Part shown: positions 11,453 through 26,768 of the stretch, piece after piece
Layout: each line of letters begins with the position of its first letter
Position numbering within the stretch: the first letter of the stretch is position 1
Assembly (NCBI RefSeq): GCF_021730395.1
Contig: NC_069371.1
Coordinates: 50,230,001 to 50,294,000, forward strand
Length of the DNA stretch: 64,000 nucleotides
DNA from: Mercenaria mercenaria
Taxonomy: Eukaryota; Mollusca; Bivalvia; Venerida; Veneridae
Reading direction: 5' to 3'
Position numbers and translations under genes: made by a program
Notes under the pieces: model-generated
Seen by the model: the letters and a program-made list of their open reading frames with translations, nothing else
Told to the model about the DNA's origin: nothing
Database searches by the model: none

Positions 11453-12430
11453 AGATTTACATTGACAAATATAATATAATATTTCTTATAATTATACTAA
11501 ATAATTCTATATTGATCTGACAACCAGGATAGAAAAAAATGAAATCTTGAAAATACATCCAGTGAAGCTCTAACTTGTATTAAGCTCTCAGTGAACACAA
11601 ATAAGTGTAAATGAGCAAATGGTAATGTTTCGAACAAATCTGTTACTTTATCAAAATCTAATTAACCACCTATAACAAGATATTAGCAGAGCTCATAGAG
11701 TCATAATGACTACATGAAGTCATAATAATTTAACTACATTTCGTGAAGTCAAAGTAAAAACAATACACAAAGGTTACGTTTTACTGTTTTTAGACTTTTT
11801 GATATACAAATGTCCTTTCCAGATATCAAGAATTTGATTTCTTGATATAAAGAATTCAATTTTTGCTGCCATGAAATCATTTTGATATCAAATATTCAGT
11901 CTTATTTTCCGAGATCAGAAATTCGATTTTTACTTCAGAAATTCGCATCCGGTGGATCACTTCTTTTGGTTTCAATTATAACTTCTAGTTTTACATTTGC
12001 AATCGATAGATATTGGGATATTTCAATAATGTGGACCAAAAGGCAGGTTTTAAAGCAGTGTATAGCTTCCGAATTGTATCGTACCCAAGGTAGGTTTAGG
12101 GAGGTAATATTACTTTTACAAACTTTCATTTCTACTGAATTTCGGCGAAATATATATTTGTCAATGTAAATCTATAACTAATATAACAAAATAGCTCTTA
12201 TATTCATATCATTCCTTAGGCAACGTATGTTTATTGATTTTATACACATGCTAAAATAACTCTACATATGCTAGGCAACAAGGCCAGGAAATTCAAATCT
12301 TGATATTACCTCCAGTGAAAGTCTAACTTGAATTAAGCACTCAGTTAATACAGATAAGTGTAAATGAGCGGAATGAATGAGCGTTAATGTTTTAAACAAA
12401 TCCGTTACTAATCTTATTAACGACGTTTAA
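11041..12430. repeat. Duplicated segment of about 500-650 bp, two direct copies
   Basis: About 11041-11680 and 11930-12430 are homologous in order: 'aactctagttttacgtttgc', 'gatattrggatatttcaata', 'agcttccgaatt', 'tttgtcaatgtaaatct', then 'gataagtgtaaatgagc'. Copy 1 is split by a (TA)n run at about 11394-11451, flanked by an inverted pair (TTTGTCAATGTAAATCT / AGATTTACATTGACAAA). The function is unknown. Confidence 0.7.
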
Positions 12431-12559
12431 ACTAGCCGTGTTTTCCCAGGTAATCCGTGTTGCCCGATTGTTGTATTACGGAGTTGCTCGGTACGGCACA
12501 GATTACGATATAGTGCCGATGCTTGATACAGACTTTGGAAAACACAGGATGGGAAAAAT

Positions 12560-12775
12560 AATCTCTTAATCTGTCTTCTTCTGATAATTTTCAAAAACAG
12601 GTTGGACATATCTGTTGATAAGCGATCCTTGGAAAAACGCTTACAAGTACACGAGTGACGTCGTCTGTTACAAGTGCGGCAAGTTGGGGCACTTAGCCAA
12701 CCGATTTGCAAGGGGATTCTTCGACTTCGCTGATATCTCCAAGCAAGGACCAATCACAGTCTCAAGACTCGTACT
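12560..12775 (+). other. Zinc-knuckle-like coding scrap, possible retroelement fossil
   Basis: One plus-strand frame reads VCYKCGKLGHLA at about 12668-12704, resembling the CCHC zinc knuckles of gag-type proteins and of some host RNA-binding proteins. The frame continues to a stop near 12778. It is a short, degenerate relic with no other domain beside it. Whether it is a retroelement fossil or a host-gene remnant cannot be told from this window. Confidence 0.35.
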
Positions 12776-12779
12776 CTAG

Positions 12780-13289
12780 TGCAACAGACATCGATTAAAT
12801 TGTATCTAAACTGCAAAATGTTAATCCTTTGATTACTGGACCTGAGTGTATTACACTAGTATGTGAAAAAAATCATGTAAAATTTGAGGATTACACAGTT
12901 GCTTTAGAATATTAATTATGATTCCTGGTGGCTTTATGTTTTAATTTGATTTAAAGTTAGAGTATTATTATCTCTATGTAGATCTTATTCATCATACTTA
13001 TTTAGGATATTTTCCTGGATTAGTAGTGGAAAACAGATTTTTTTTTTCAATCCTGATTTTAGGTTTGCGCAGTGCTCCATATATTTTAACCAAATTTTGA
13101 ATAGAGCCAGTTGGGCACGACAGTGCTCATAATATAAACATGATTTCAGAAGGTTACAATAGGCAAAGATAGCACGGCTGCAAGGAGTAAGTTCATTTGC
13201 TATGGATATAATGAAACAGAGTAAGACTATGTAAGAGAAAACTGTCAGTTTAGCCCGTCTGATTTTTGGAAATAAATCTACGAGATATT
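12780..13289. other. Gene-free stretch
   Basis: No exon, RNA gene or clear repeat is recognised. Base composition is AT-rich with a T-run at about 13040. Confidence 0.45.
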
Positions 13290-13550
13290 GTCGTCACTTG
13301 ATCGTCGGCGTCGGCGTTGGTTATTTTTTTTTTGTTTAGGTTCACCTTTTCTCAAAATCCGTAAGACCCACAGCTTTGAAACTTTGCACACTTGTTTGTC
13401 ATTATTAGATGACTAAGTAGGCCAAGAACCATAACTCTAACCTAATTTTATCAGAATTATGGCCCACTTTTACTTATAAATTAACACTTTTCTTACATAC
13501 TGACCAGCACTTGCAGTCGAGCGATGTCACCCGTAGGCGGCGCTCTTGTT
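13290..13550 (-). repeat. Single-unit member of a tandem-core repeat class
   Basis: It begins with 'gtcgtcacttgatcgtcgg' and holds one unit with 'agctttgaaactttgcacac' and 'gaattatggccc', phrases shared with the 165-bp units at 49.7-50.9 kb. It ends in 'ggcggcgctcttgtta', comparable to 'gacagctcttgtt' at 50890. The GAGCG...CGCTC ends can pair. Confidence 0.6.
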
Positions 13551-13871
13551 ATTTTCTTAAAATGACATACATTTGTAAAAGACATCAAAAGAAACTTTTA
13601 TTTAAACCGTTCGTGGTGAATTAATGTTTTTAATACAAATAAAGTACACTAAATTATTTCACCTGGGCAATGTTGTTTTCACTGATAACGGTTAGGAAAA
13701 TGACTAAAAACTTGAAGCAATATTAATTGGGTAATTTGTATGACATGATATCCTGAACAGATAAATTTGTTTCTGTTTTGGTGCAATGAAGGAAACGCAA
13801 AAACTTCTACTGCAAAAGAATTATAAGCCATAAAATATTCATTGCAAAGTTACATATCTAAGTTATATAAT

Positions 13872-14108
13872 TGAGCCTTGGCATGAGAAAACCAGCATAG
13901 TGGGTTTGCGACCAGCATGGATCCAGACCAGCCTGCGCACCCGCGCAGTCTGGTCAGGATACATGCTGTTCGCTAACAGTTTCTCTAATTCCAATAGGCT
14001 TTGAAAGCGATCAGCATGGATCCTGACCAGACTGCGCGGATGCGCAGGCTGGTCTGGATCCATGCTGGTCGCAATGCCACTATGTTGGTTTTCTCATGGC
14101 GCGGCTCA
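13872..14108. mobile_element. Long palindromic MITE
   Basis: The termini TGAGCC...GGCTCA enclose two arms of about 100 bp that are largely reverse complements. Both contain CATGAGAAAACCARCATAGT near the end and GACCAGCATGGATCCAGACC / CTGGTCAGGATMCATGCTG further in, around a short unpaired centre (about 13978-14005). Flanks are TA-rich and no exact 8-bp duplication is convincing. A family assignment is not possible from ends alone. Confidence 0.8.
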
Positions 14109-14609
14109 TATAAACATCTGTACTTTGGTACACGGATAATTAGAACGTTTAACACAATATTTGAGAACGGCAGCATGAGAGAAGCTAGATTTACATGATA
14201 AGCATTCATTCTTGGTGCGTTTCTCACAGTATTTTCTTACAGATTCGGAGGATAAGACGCAAAACGGTGATGGCTGATGGTGCTTTGCAGAGCGAAGGGC
14301 GCAAACGTGGCGCCATATTAATCATTTGATATTCTTGTTTTTAAGAATAATTTGATGACTGACAAGGGAGATTTTTATTTTTGTCGTATGATGTTATATA
14401 TGCAATATCATTATGTTATTTCCAGCGTTTTCTTGGAAAACGAGAATTGAATAATGTTGTTTTCTTGATCTGCCCTCTCATCCTGTACTGAGACAAACGG
14501 AGGTATTTAACTGATAAAGGAGAATTCAGAGAAATGGAGCAGTCTCAGATCTCCCGGCCGGTAAAAGTTAATATAATTACACAAAAGTTACACAACTATA
14601 TAATTGATG

Positions 14610-16105
14610 ACAAGTTTCAGGGACTATAGGAATGCGCTTTTCCGTCATTCCGTCATCATTTCATTTCGTCATTCTGTCATTCCGTCCGTCCGCAATTTCG
14701 TGTCCGGTCCATAACTCATTTATCCATGAAGGGATTTTAATATTACTTGGCACAAATGTTCCCCATGATGAGACGACGTGTCATGCGCAAAACCCGGACC
14801 CCTAGATTAAAGGTCAAGGTCACAATTGGAGGTCAAAGGTCAACAGGACTTTTTTCCTGTCCTGTCCATAACTCTCCCATCCATGAAGGGATTTTGATAC
14901 CACTTGGCACAATTCTATCTCATAATAAGATGATGTGTCATGTACAAACCCCTAGCTCAAAGATCAAGGTCACACTTAGCAGTCAAATATTAACATGGCA
15001 TAAACAGGGTCTGTTTCGTGTCCGGTCCATAACTCTTTCATCAATGAAGGGATTTTAATATTACTTGCATACGCAAAACCCGGACCTCTAGCTCAAAGGT
15101 CAAGGTCACAATTGGAGGTCAAAGGTTAACAGTGCTTTTTTCCTGTCCGGTCCATAACTCTCCCATCCATGAAGGGATTTTAATATCAGTTGGCACAATT
15201 GTACATCATAATAAGACGATGTGTCAGTCATGCACAACTTTCAGACTCCTAGCTCAAAGGTCAATGTCACACTTAGCAGTCAAATATTAACATGGCATAA
15301 ACAGTGTTTGTTTCGTGTCCGGTCCATAACTCTTTCATCAATGAAGGGATTTTAATATTACTTGCATGCGCAAAACCCGGACCCCTAGCTCAGTGGTCAA
15401 GGTCACAATTGGAGGTCAAAGGTTAACAGGGCTTTTTTCCTGTCCGTTCAATAACTCTCCTATTCATGAAGGGATTTTAATATCAATTGGCACAATTGTA
15501 CTTCATAATAAGACGATGTGTCATGCACAACTTTCAGACCCCTAGCTCAAAGGTCAAGGTCACACTTAGCAGTCAAATGTTAACATGGCATGAACAGGGT
15601 CTGTTTCCTGTCCGGTCCATGACTCTGTCATTCATTAAGGGATTTCAATATTACTTGACACAGATGTCAACGTGTCATGCGCAAATTCCGGAGCCCTTGC
15701 TCAAAGGTTAAGGTGACCATTTGGGATCAAATATCAATAGGTTTTTTTTCCTGTCCGGTTCATAACCCTGCCATCCATGAAGGGATTTTAATATTACTTG
15801 GGACAAGTGTTCCCCATGATGAGACAACATGTCATGCGTAAAACCCGGACCCCCAGCTAAAGGTCAAGGTTACAATTGGAGGCCAAAGGTCAATAGGATT
15901 TTTTTCCTGTCCGGTCCAGAACTCTGTCATCCATCAAGGGATTACAATATCACTTGACATAAATGTTCCCCATGATGAGACGACGTGCATTGACAGATTT
16001 CAGTTCATTATGTTATACTGCAGTAGAGAAAATTAGGTGCCTTACAGTAGTGGACTTTGTATTGCATGGCAATACTTCATTCACTTGTTAATTTCTAGCT
16101 TTTTA
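14610..16105 (+). mobile_element. Tandem-core element with 157-bp satellite, 5'-truncated copy
   Basis: It starts inside the head 'gggactataggaatgcgctt', followed by (TCCG/TCAT)n. About nine units follow, each containing 'ccataactctcccatccatgaagggattttaatattacttggcac' (given here as a landmark), 'gatgagacgacgtg' and AGGTCAAGGTCACA. After the last unit comes the same tail as the copy at 39242-41170: 'ttcagttcattatgttatac', GGACTTTGTATTGCATGGCA and 'ttcattcacttgtt'. The tail hairpin GTATTGC-ATG-GCAATAC is intact. Confidence 0.8.
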
Positions 16106-16480
16106 GTTGTGAAATTCAAAGTGTTATATTTTTGCGTGATTGAATATTATTGATATTTTGATTATGTTAATATTACCAATCGATCTTACCGTCCCATTAA
16201 TTTAGGAAAAGTACTCTCAGTAATTTTTAAACTATTTGCAAAATAGCAAATGATGGCTTAGGTCTTTGGTTCAGAATACTTTTTAGCAAGTTAAGCTGAA
16301 CGAGAAATCTTTATCACAGTTCAGTATTGACTATAGTTTTATTTACTGTGTGCAAAAGGTGGCAATCTTTGAATCTTCGTTTCAATTTATCTGGGATATG
16401 GGTACCCTGCCATTTCATTAGTTTATAGTCAAAAACTGATGCTACGCCCGTGCGTATGTGCATATATCCAGCTCCGTGTC

Positions 16481-16662
16481 TTAACCCTTACCATGATAAA
16501 CACGACTGATTCTGCCTTTGCGGCCAGCGTAGATCATGATCTGCACTGTTCTCCATTCAGTTAGTTTTTTTTTGGAAAGCACCTCTGTTAACAGTTAATA
16601 GTACTGTCCAAATTAAAGGATGGACAAATTCATTACAGATATTTAGTAGGGTATGGGTTAAA
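16481..16662 (-). mobile_element. TTAA-flanked MITE, one of five
   Basis: It starts TTAACCCTTACCATG and ends GGGTATGGGTTAA. Inside, in reverse orientation, it shares 'ttctgcctttgcgrccag' and 'aacagttaatrgtactgtcc' with the copies at 22835, 31806 and 51522. TTAA at both ends with CCCT...AGGG termini suggests a piggyBac-type MITE (inference). Confidence 0.7.
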
Positions 16663-18350
16663 ACAGATATTTGTTGTGAACAGATTCTGGTCATTAAAGT
16701 TCACAAAGGAGAAATCTTAGACTAGCTCCTAGACTATGAGATATCTTTTTACATTTTTATGATTGAATATAGCTATATCCTATAACCAAAACCATTCCTC
16801 TGTAAAAATGTCTAAAATAGACGAGCTTTTGTCTGTATGAAATTGAATTCCACAAAAAAAGGGAAAAATGTAGAAATATATCTATTATCAGTCTAGTGGC
16901 TAGTCTAGAGAAATCTGAGTCATCTTGAAACGTTTATCAGATATGAAACTTAACAAGTTTTGCATTCAGAAGATGCTTACTTATCACGTTGACAATAGAT
17001 ATAACATACTATACTGAATCATAACAAAAACTTTACTTAATGCTTATATTATACATAATTTTATCATAGAAAACAATCGGATGAAACTGTTATCAAAATA
17101 CATAAAGATTAATATCGCGCCCATTTTCATTTACAGATAAAAGGGAGTCATAATTGTGTCCGAATTATACAAACAGTCGGTCGTTTTAATACAATATATA
17201 ATCTAAGGCTTTCAGAGATGGTATTCAAAAATCTTATAGACTGACACCAACGGGAGCCGTATCTAATTATATCTTATAACTTGAACTGTAGTACATGATA
17301 TAACTTAGTTGCCTCATTAGTTAGTATGGTAGTTCCATCAATGTTACTATTTTGTTATATATATTGTAATTTTCAAAATTACACGAGTATTTTATACGAA
17401 AACAGTGTAAGGTAATTAAACTAGATAACCTATCATGTATCTATAAGAATCATAATTTATCAAACAGATATATATTTAACAAATTCAAAGATATGCGAAG
17501 TTCCTTTTTCAATTTCGAAACTATCCTTAGTTATATTTCGAACAATAGAGATACTGCATTTCTAGTTTTCTCTGAAAGCTATACCCTTTCAATTTTGTCG
17601 TAGATTTGGGTTTAATGTAAATTCATTTATTCTTAAGGCCAACTGCAAAAGTAGTACGTAATGTGTACTTCATTTCGTGTACACCAAATTATTTCAAGTC
17701 GCTTGTGAAACGAAATCGCCATATCACTCTTGACACACCATTCCATCGCAACGAAGGTATGTATTAGCGAAGAGAAGCCAACTCAGCTTTTAATAACTCT
17801 TTAGTACGACACTGCAAGGGAACGAACCCATAGTATTTTTGGCATACAAACGTAAGCACGGGTGTAACGTTATATTTCGACAATAAAAATGTATTTATTT
17901 TTATTAAAAGTATAAACAAAGTGCATCTTGCACCTTCTCGCTTTGTTTTTAGAGGGCGGACCTACTTAACATGGCACAATTCACAGGTTACATACAATTT
18001 TACTGTCCTCCTATGATTAATTTTGAAGCTATATCCTGATAAACGTCTCTAACCTGGTGTAGCTGTCCTTAGGTCATAGATAGAGGATATTACATGAATG
18101 TCTTTTCATATTGAATTTATTAAACGAGTTGAATAAAATAATAAGATGCGAGGCTCTGCCGATCATTTCTTCAATTTTATTCAACGAGTTTAATAAATCT
18201 AATGTGGAAAGCCATAAATGGAATATTGTTTTTATCACATGTTAGCTTTTTCTAACGAAACATCAAATATTCTACACTCTTTTACTATATAAAAAGTCAG
18301 TTTGACAGACGTCTCCTATACTATAAACGAGTCTACGTCAAAGCTTAATA
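16663..18350. other. Gene-free AT-rich stretch
   Basis: No exon with recognisable family signal on either strand. Two short mirrored phrases ('ttattaaacgagttgaataa' near 18117 and 'ttattcaacgagtttaataa' near 18178) form a small inverted pair. Confidence 0.4.
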
Positions 18351-18954
18351 CGGTGCCCATAAAGTGACATGTTGCGCACTTTTTTTCCACTTAGGTAATG
18401 TGAGACTTTTTTATTTTGTTTAAACGAAATCATTTCGTTTTAACGAAATAACTATTTCGTTTAAACGAAATAACTATTTCGTTTTAACGAAATAACTATT
18501 TCGTTTAAACGAAATCATTTCGTTTTAATGAATTAGTTATTTCGTTTAAACGAAATAACTAATTCGTTTAAACAAAATAACTAATTCGTTTAAACGAAAT
18601 GATTTCGTTTAAACGAAGAAGTTATTTCGTTTAAACGAAATGATTTCGTTTTTACGAAATGTTATTTCGTTTAAACGAAATCATACGGAAATAACATTTC
18701 GTTTTAACGAAATAACTCATTTGTTAAAACGAATTCAGTTTCGTTTTTACGAAATGTTATTTCGTTTAAACGAAATGATTTCGTTTAAACGAATTAGTTA
18801 TTTCGTTTAAACGAATTAGTTATTTCGTTTAAACGAAATAGAAACGAAATACTTATTTCGTTAAAACGAAATGATTTCGTTTAAACGAAATAAAAAAAGT
18901 CCCACATTACCTAAGTGGAAAAAAAGTGCGTAACATGTCACTTTAGGGGCACCG
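18351..18954. mobile_element. 604-bp TIR element filled with a TTTCGTTTAAACGAAA palindrome array
   Basis: The left end CGGTGCCCATAAAGTGACAT is matched by the right end ATGTCACTTTAGGGGCACCG. The terminal inverted repeats run about 65 bp, with few mismatches, to '..ctaagtggaaaaaaagtgcg'. A TA dinucleotide flanks each side (18349-18350 and 18955-18956), as expected for Tc1/mariner-type target duplication. The inner 18415-18895 is about twenty copies of the 16-bp self-complementary unit TTTCGTTTAAACGAAA, or its TTTTAACG variant, spaced mostly by AACT or CATT. There is no ORF. Every part can fold on every other part. Confidence 0.9.
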
Positions 18955-19312
18955 TAGCTTTATTACACTAGTGTATTATCATTTTTAAGTAATTGCTTTA
19001 TTACACTCCCGTGATAAAATCCGACTAATAATTGCGAGGTTCCTGATAGTAACGTGATATGATGCATTTTGCTGCCATCAACCGACGTTATAGGACGATC
19101 ACTACGGAAACAATGTCAAATAACATAATGTATTTATCAGCAGGTAATAGAATTAGAGGTATTTTCAGGTATTTGTCATAGTCTCCTATACTCTCTTAGT
19201 GTAAATAGCGAACATAGTTCTACAGGATCTATAACTTCATAGCAAATGCGTTGGCAATCTGCTACACAGTCGTCTCCCCTTATAGTGAGCAGAATTTTAA
19301 CGAATCGATTTG

Positions 19313-19567
19313 ATTTTTTGTGGGTTTAACGTCACACCGACACAATTATAGATCATATGGTGACTTTCTAGTTAAACCCAAGGTGCCACTTCTGGCATTA
19401 TTTCATCACATGCGGGCACCTGAGAAGAACCACCGACCTTCTGTAAACCTACTGGATGGCTTTCTCACATGAAGAATTATACGCCCCAAATGAGGCTCGA
19501 ACCCACATCGGTTAGAGACAAATAATTTGAAGTCAGAGACCTTACCCACTCGGCCACAGAGCCCCCT
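19313..19567 (-). mobile_element. tRNA-derived SINE
   Basis: Read on the minus strand, it begins GGGGCTCTGTGGCCGAGTGG (box A TGGCCGAGTGG). It then shows GGGTTCGAGCC (box B), a body with 'ctggatggctttctcacatg' in plus orientation, and the tail 'gtgtgacgttaaaccca'. The head has the length and loops of a long-variable-arm tRNA, but it continues directly into the SINE body, so it is not a functional tRNA gene. Confidence 0.8.
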
Positions 19568-20780
19568 TATTTAAGATAACATCCACCTTCCTAAGTGTAT
19601 ACAATCTTGTGTATGTGTGTAGTTATTGTTCTCAGAAATTTTATACTCTAATTTTGAACGTTTGCAGACTTAACTTATCCCCTATCTAACTCATTTATCT
19701 TTTCTTGAAAGTCTGCTCTCTTTTTTTTTCTGTGCCATGCGCATTTCTGTTTTATTTTCTTATCAATTTGAAAGTGAACTCTTAGTAAGTATGGTCATAA
19801 TGGTGTAAATAAAATCTTGAACACCTTAAACTCTTACAATTTTACAACTTACATTCCTTGAAACTGATGTAGTTCATGTAAAATCTCTTCCGGATATAAT
19901 AATAACAAAGGTTACAAGAAGTGTTAAGGCCGTTGCATTCACACTATGTAAATACACTAGATATGTAACTAATATTTCATTTCAAATTTTGATAACTTGA
20001 GCATTACAAATTAACTGTGAGAACTAAAGTAAATTTCTTATTTATAATTTAGACAGATCCGAAATATGTCAAGACTATTCAGATGTAATAGAGGCCTGGT
20101 ATAAATTGAATTTAAATACAAATAAATTCTTCTTTTTCTATAGCAACAGGAAAGTAAATACACAAATAACACACACCTGTATGTTTATTTTAAGGAGTTA
20201 GGTAAATACTATTTGTGTCTGTGGTACTTCAAAGTTCACAAAATGGAATTAAGTAATTTCATTTACTGAAACAACAGATCTAACGATATTGTAAGTCTTT
20301 TTGATAATACTCTGTTGTCGTGAGTACATGTGACAAATCGACCCGCCTGTATCTCTGTAAGCTGATGGAAGTAATAACAAAACCATATAATATCACGACC
20401 TACATATATCCAGCTAGAAAAGCCATGATAATTATTGCAAGTTGGAAAACAAACGAATATGACTTTAAGTTATGAATATGACAAATAATGTGTCTAATGA
20501 TCAAAACGAGTCATTGTTTTGTCCAAAATATGATAGTTTGAATCATTCCTCCAGCTTAAAGTCCTCTTTACATTAATGTAACATAAGACAATCATATAAT
20601 AAATAATTGTGAACAAAAAGTGAAACACAGTTTTTGGCGTTACTCATAAAACATTACTTTTGTATTCTGTATAATGTATAGTCAGCTACTATGCTGTTAA
20701 GATTTAAGCTGTACTATACAGTTAACACGAACCCTAAAAACGTAATGTTTGTTCAAAAAAGATGTACACAGATGGCTCTA
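19568..20780. other. Intergenic stretch downstream of HINT1
   Basis: No exon is recognised. This includes the presumed 3' UTR and flank of the minus-strand HINT1 gene. A minus-strand AATAAA lies near 20183-20188, about 600 bp beyond the stop. Confidence 0.4.
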
Positions 20781-24459
<3,679 letters not shown>

Positions 24460-24639
24460 TTTGATTTGCAACGAATGATTTAAACTACCGGGTATATTCT
24501 TTTCCGAAAAGCGCATGAATCATCCGATCAAATTAACCAATAGCTGCACTCGTAGCTGAAATTATACGAAGGTAAATTTAGTGCGTTTTGATTCATCTAG
24601 AGCACATTTTAAGATCAAATAACGTTTTTGTTCTGCTTT

Positions 24640-24960
24640 TAACTTTGAATATTGAACCTATATATCTCTTTATTTTTTCCCAGTCAATATTGGATTATAT
24701 TTTTTGATTTTTTTTCTGTTCAACAATAGTCTTATTGTTTTTCATCTCTTGAAATATTTTCTATTTCATATTAGATCTGTTTCATATTGGAACTGTATAT
24801 TTTCAAAAATATTTTCTGTTTCAGTTTTGACCTGTATCTTTGGAAACAGTTTCTGTCCGATTGTGGACTTTTATTCTTTAAGATATTGTGTGTTTAATTG
24901 TGTACATATATCTCTTGATATGTTTTCTGTTAAATGTTAGAACCGCTACTGTTCATTAGA
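24640..24960 (+). repeat. Degenerate minisatellite at the start of duplication unit A
   Basis: Loose repeats of about 45-60 bp around the phrase 'ttctgttyaatattggacctgtatctctt'. The same phrase family recurs over 38320-38960, at the start of unit B. Downstream of both lies a short matching segment with 'ccaggtcggc' (about 25040 and 39132). Confidence 0.6.
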
Positions 24961-26498
24961 AGAACCGTAAATTGCTGTTGAAACTTTCTTTGTCAAGCGG
25001 GGAGGGGGGCACTAATGTAGAATATGCGAAATTACCAGGTCGGCTTGGTATTAACAAGTATACATGTAATTTGTATCTTTAGTGCTAATACAGCATGCAA
25101 GGGCACTACATGTCCGCTTAAACAATTTATCAATTTTATTTACGTCATACCAAACTGAATGTTGGACATATCTGAAGGAATATTACATGCTCCCACATAT
25201 CCCGTAAATCATACAAACAGGAAGAAATGATCAATATTAACAGTTGTTTAAATATGAAAGAGAAATAATTTACGACAATAAAATTTACGGCTTTAAAGGT
25301 TATGCAATATGATCAGGACTGATAAAAAAATGTTTTGAAAATATCAAATTAAGCAATATTAAAATATTTATCATAGAATCGTAACATCATACGAGTGCGA
25401 TTTTTATAGAAAGTTTGACTTGTTTGTTTTAACCGAGTAAAATAATTCAAATATCATAAGTAAATCGGTGTTTTATATAGGGATAACCTGGTGTTTCAAA
25501 AATCATTCTTTTCTTTTCTTTTATTTTAATGATTTAATTGTTTGTTTAGTCTCTCAATCCCCCATTCTCATTCCCCGATTTTGCATGAGCGTGAGTGTGC
25601 GTTCGTGCGCGCGCGCGCGTGTGTGTGTGTTGATCGTTTGTACGGCTAGGATAGTAATTTGAGGAAGGCTGCGTTAAAGCTTTTCCTATTAGATATTTAT
25701 CCTCGTTTCTTATTAATACATCAAGTACCCAAGCCTCAAAATATCATACGCAATTTTATTATAGTTTCATTTCTGTATAAGCGAATATAGGCAGTCTTTG
25801 AGTGAACCAATGTTAGCAACATTTGACCGTAAACAAAAAGAAATTCACATGCATGTATAAAAAATGTGGTTAAATATAGCAATTTTGAGGCAGCCCAAAA
25901 TTTACACAAGCTCAAATTTAATTCCAAGAAATGCATATTAGGTTAAGGTGTATATATATAAACATACACATTGTATATATATAAACATACACATATATAA
26001 ACATACATCGAAAATCAATTTAGAATGAAATGCTATTTTTTGTGAGTTTAATCGGGTATAAACTTTGCAAATCCATGAATCGCGCTAGTGATTCTTTGAT
26101 GAAATACAAGATTGCTCGACTAAACGCACAAAGGTAACATTCAGTTCTTATATTTACATTTTACAGCACCTTGCGATAGAAATGAGTGGTTTGTATTCCA
26201 ATCAAAATAAACGTCAGGCTATCGATCTATTCAACAACTAAATAGAACAACGAAAAAGACACACCCATGTTAAATTGCCATTCGCCTTCCAATAAAAACA
26301 CAGTTCTTGATTTCTTTAAATTAAGTGTCTCCTTAAATCCAGGAAAAAAGTCATACAGTCATATTAATTCAATTTTGATCTTAACCATTAGAAAAAAAGA
26401 GTTTAGCTATAATTCAATGTTCTCTTATAGATTCTGGTGACCAATTCTGAGCGTGTTTTTTTCGAACGACGCCATTTTGATCATGTTTTTATTGTTAA
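24961..26498. other. Gene-free stretch upstream of the CRAL-TRIO gene
   Basis: No exon is supported. There is a GC/GT microsatellite at about 25596-25632 and a short 'tatataaacatacacat' repeat near 25955-26005. Confidence 0.45.
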
Positions 26499-26700
26499 TG
26501 ACGTCAGATAGCGGAATTGGTCACCTTCGATGTTGTTTATACGAAAATCATCGCTTTTTCTGTCTATATAAAACATTGAGTGAATGTAAATAGTGTAGTT
26601 TATGCACAATACATGACATGAACCTAAAACAAAATTTCTCTTCCGGGTTTCTCCAGTCACCCCTATCTGCTTGATATCGGGCCAGGATTTACAGGTGTAG
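26499..26700 (+). promoter_or_regulatory. Probable promoter and noncoding 5' exon of the CRAL-TRIO gene (copy A)
   Basis: A perfect CRE (TGACGTCA, 26499-26506) precedes a TATA box (TATATAAAA, 26565-26573). A segment ending ATTTACAGGTGTAG at 26700 runs into a GTAAGC donor. The matching segment before gene B ends GATTTACAAGAGCAG at 42152 with GTGAGC. Because the first coding exon of copy A opens with a 10-nt 5' UTR behind an acceptor (TTTCAG, 31545), an upstream noncoding exon is required. This is the only candidate conserved between the two units. The exact start of transcription is not known. Confidence 0.55.
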
Positions 26701-26735
26701 GTAAGCATTTATAAATTACTGCGTTATTTTTGTTT

Positions 26736-26768
<33 letters not shown>

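Noticed and set aside
12427-12753. 108-residue minus-strand arginine/cysteine-rich frame
   Set aside because: It overlaps the plus-strand zinc-knuckle scrap in antisense and shows no domain of its own.
14747-15711. Recurring short frames starting MAQMFPMMRRRV in both 157-bp satellites
   Set aside because: They recur only because the DNA unit recurs. 157 is not a multiple of three, so the frame breaks every unit.
19495-19567. tRNA gene on the minus strand
   Set aside because: Same reason: it is the head of a SINE.
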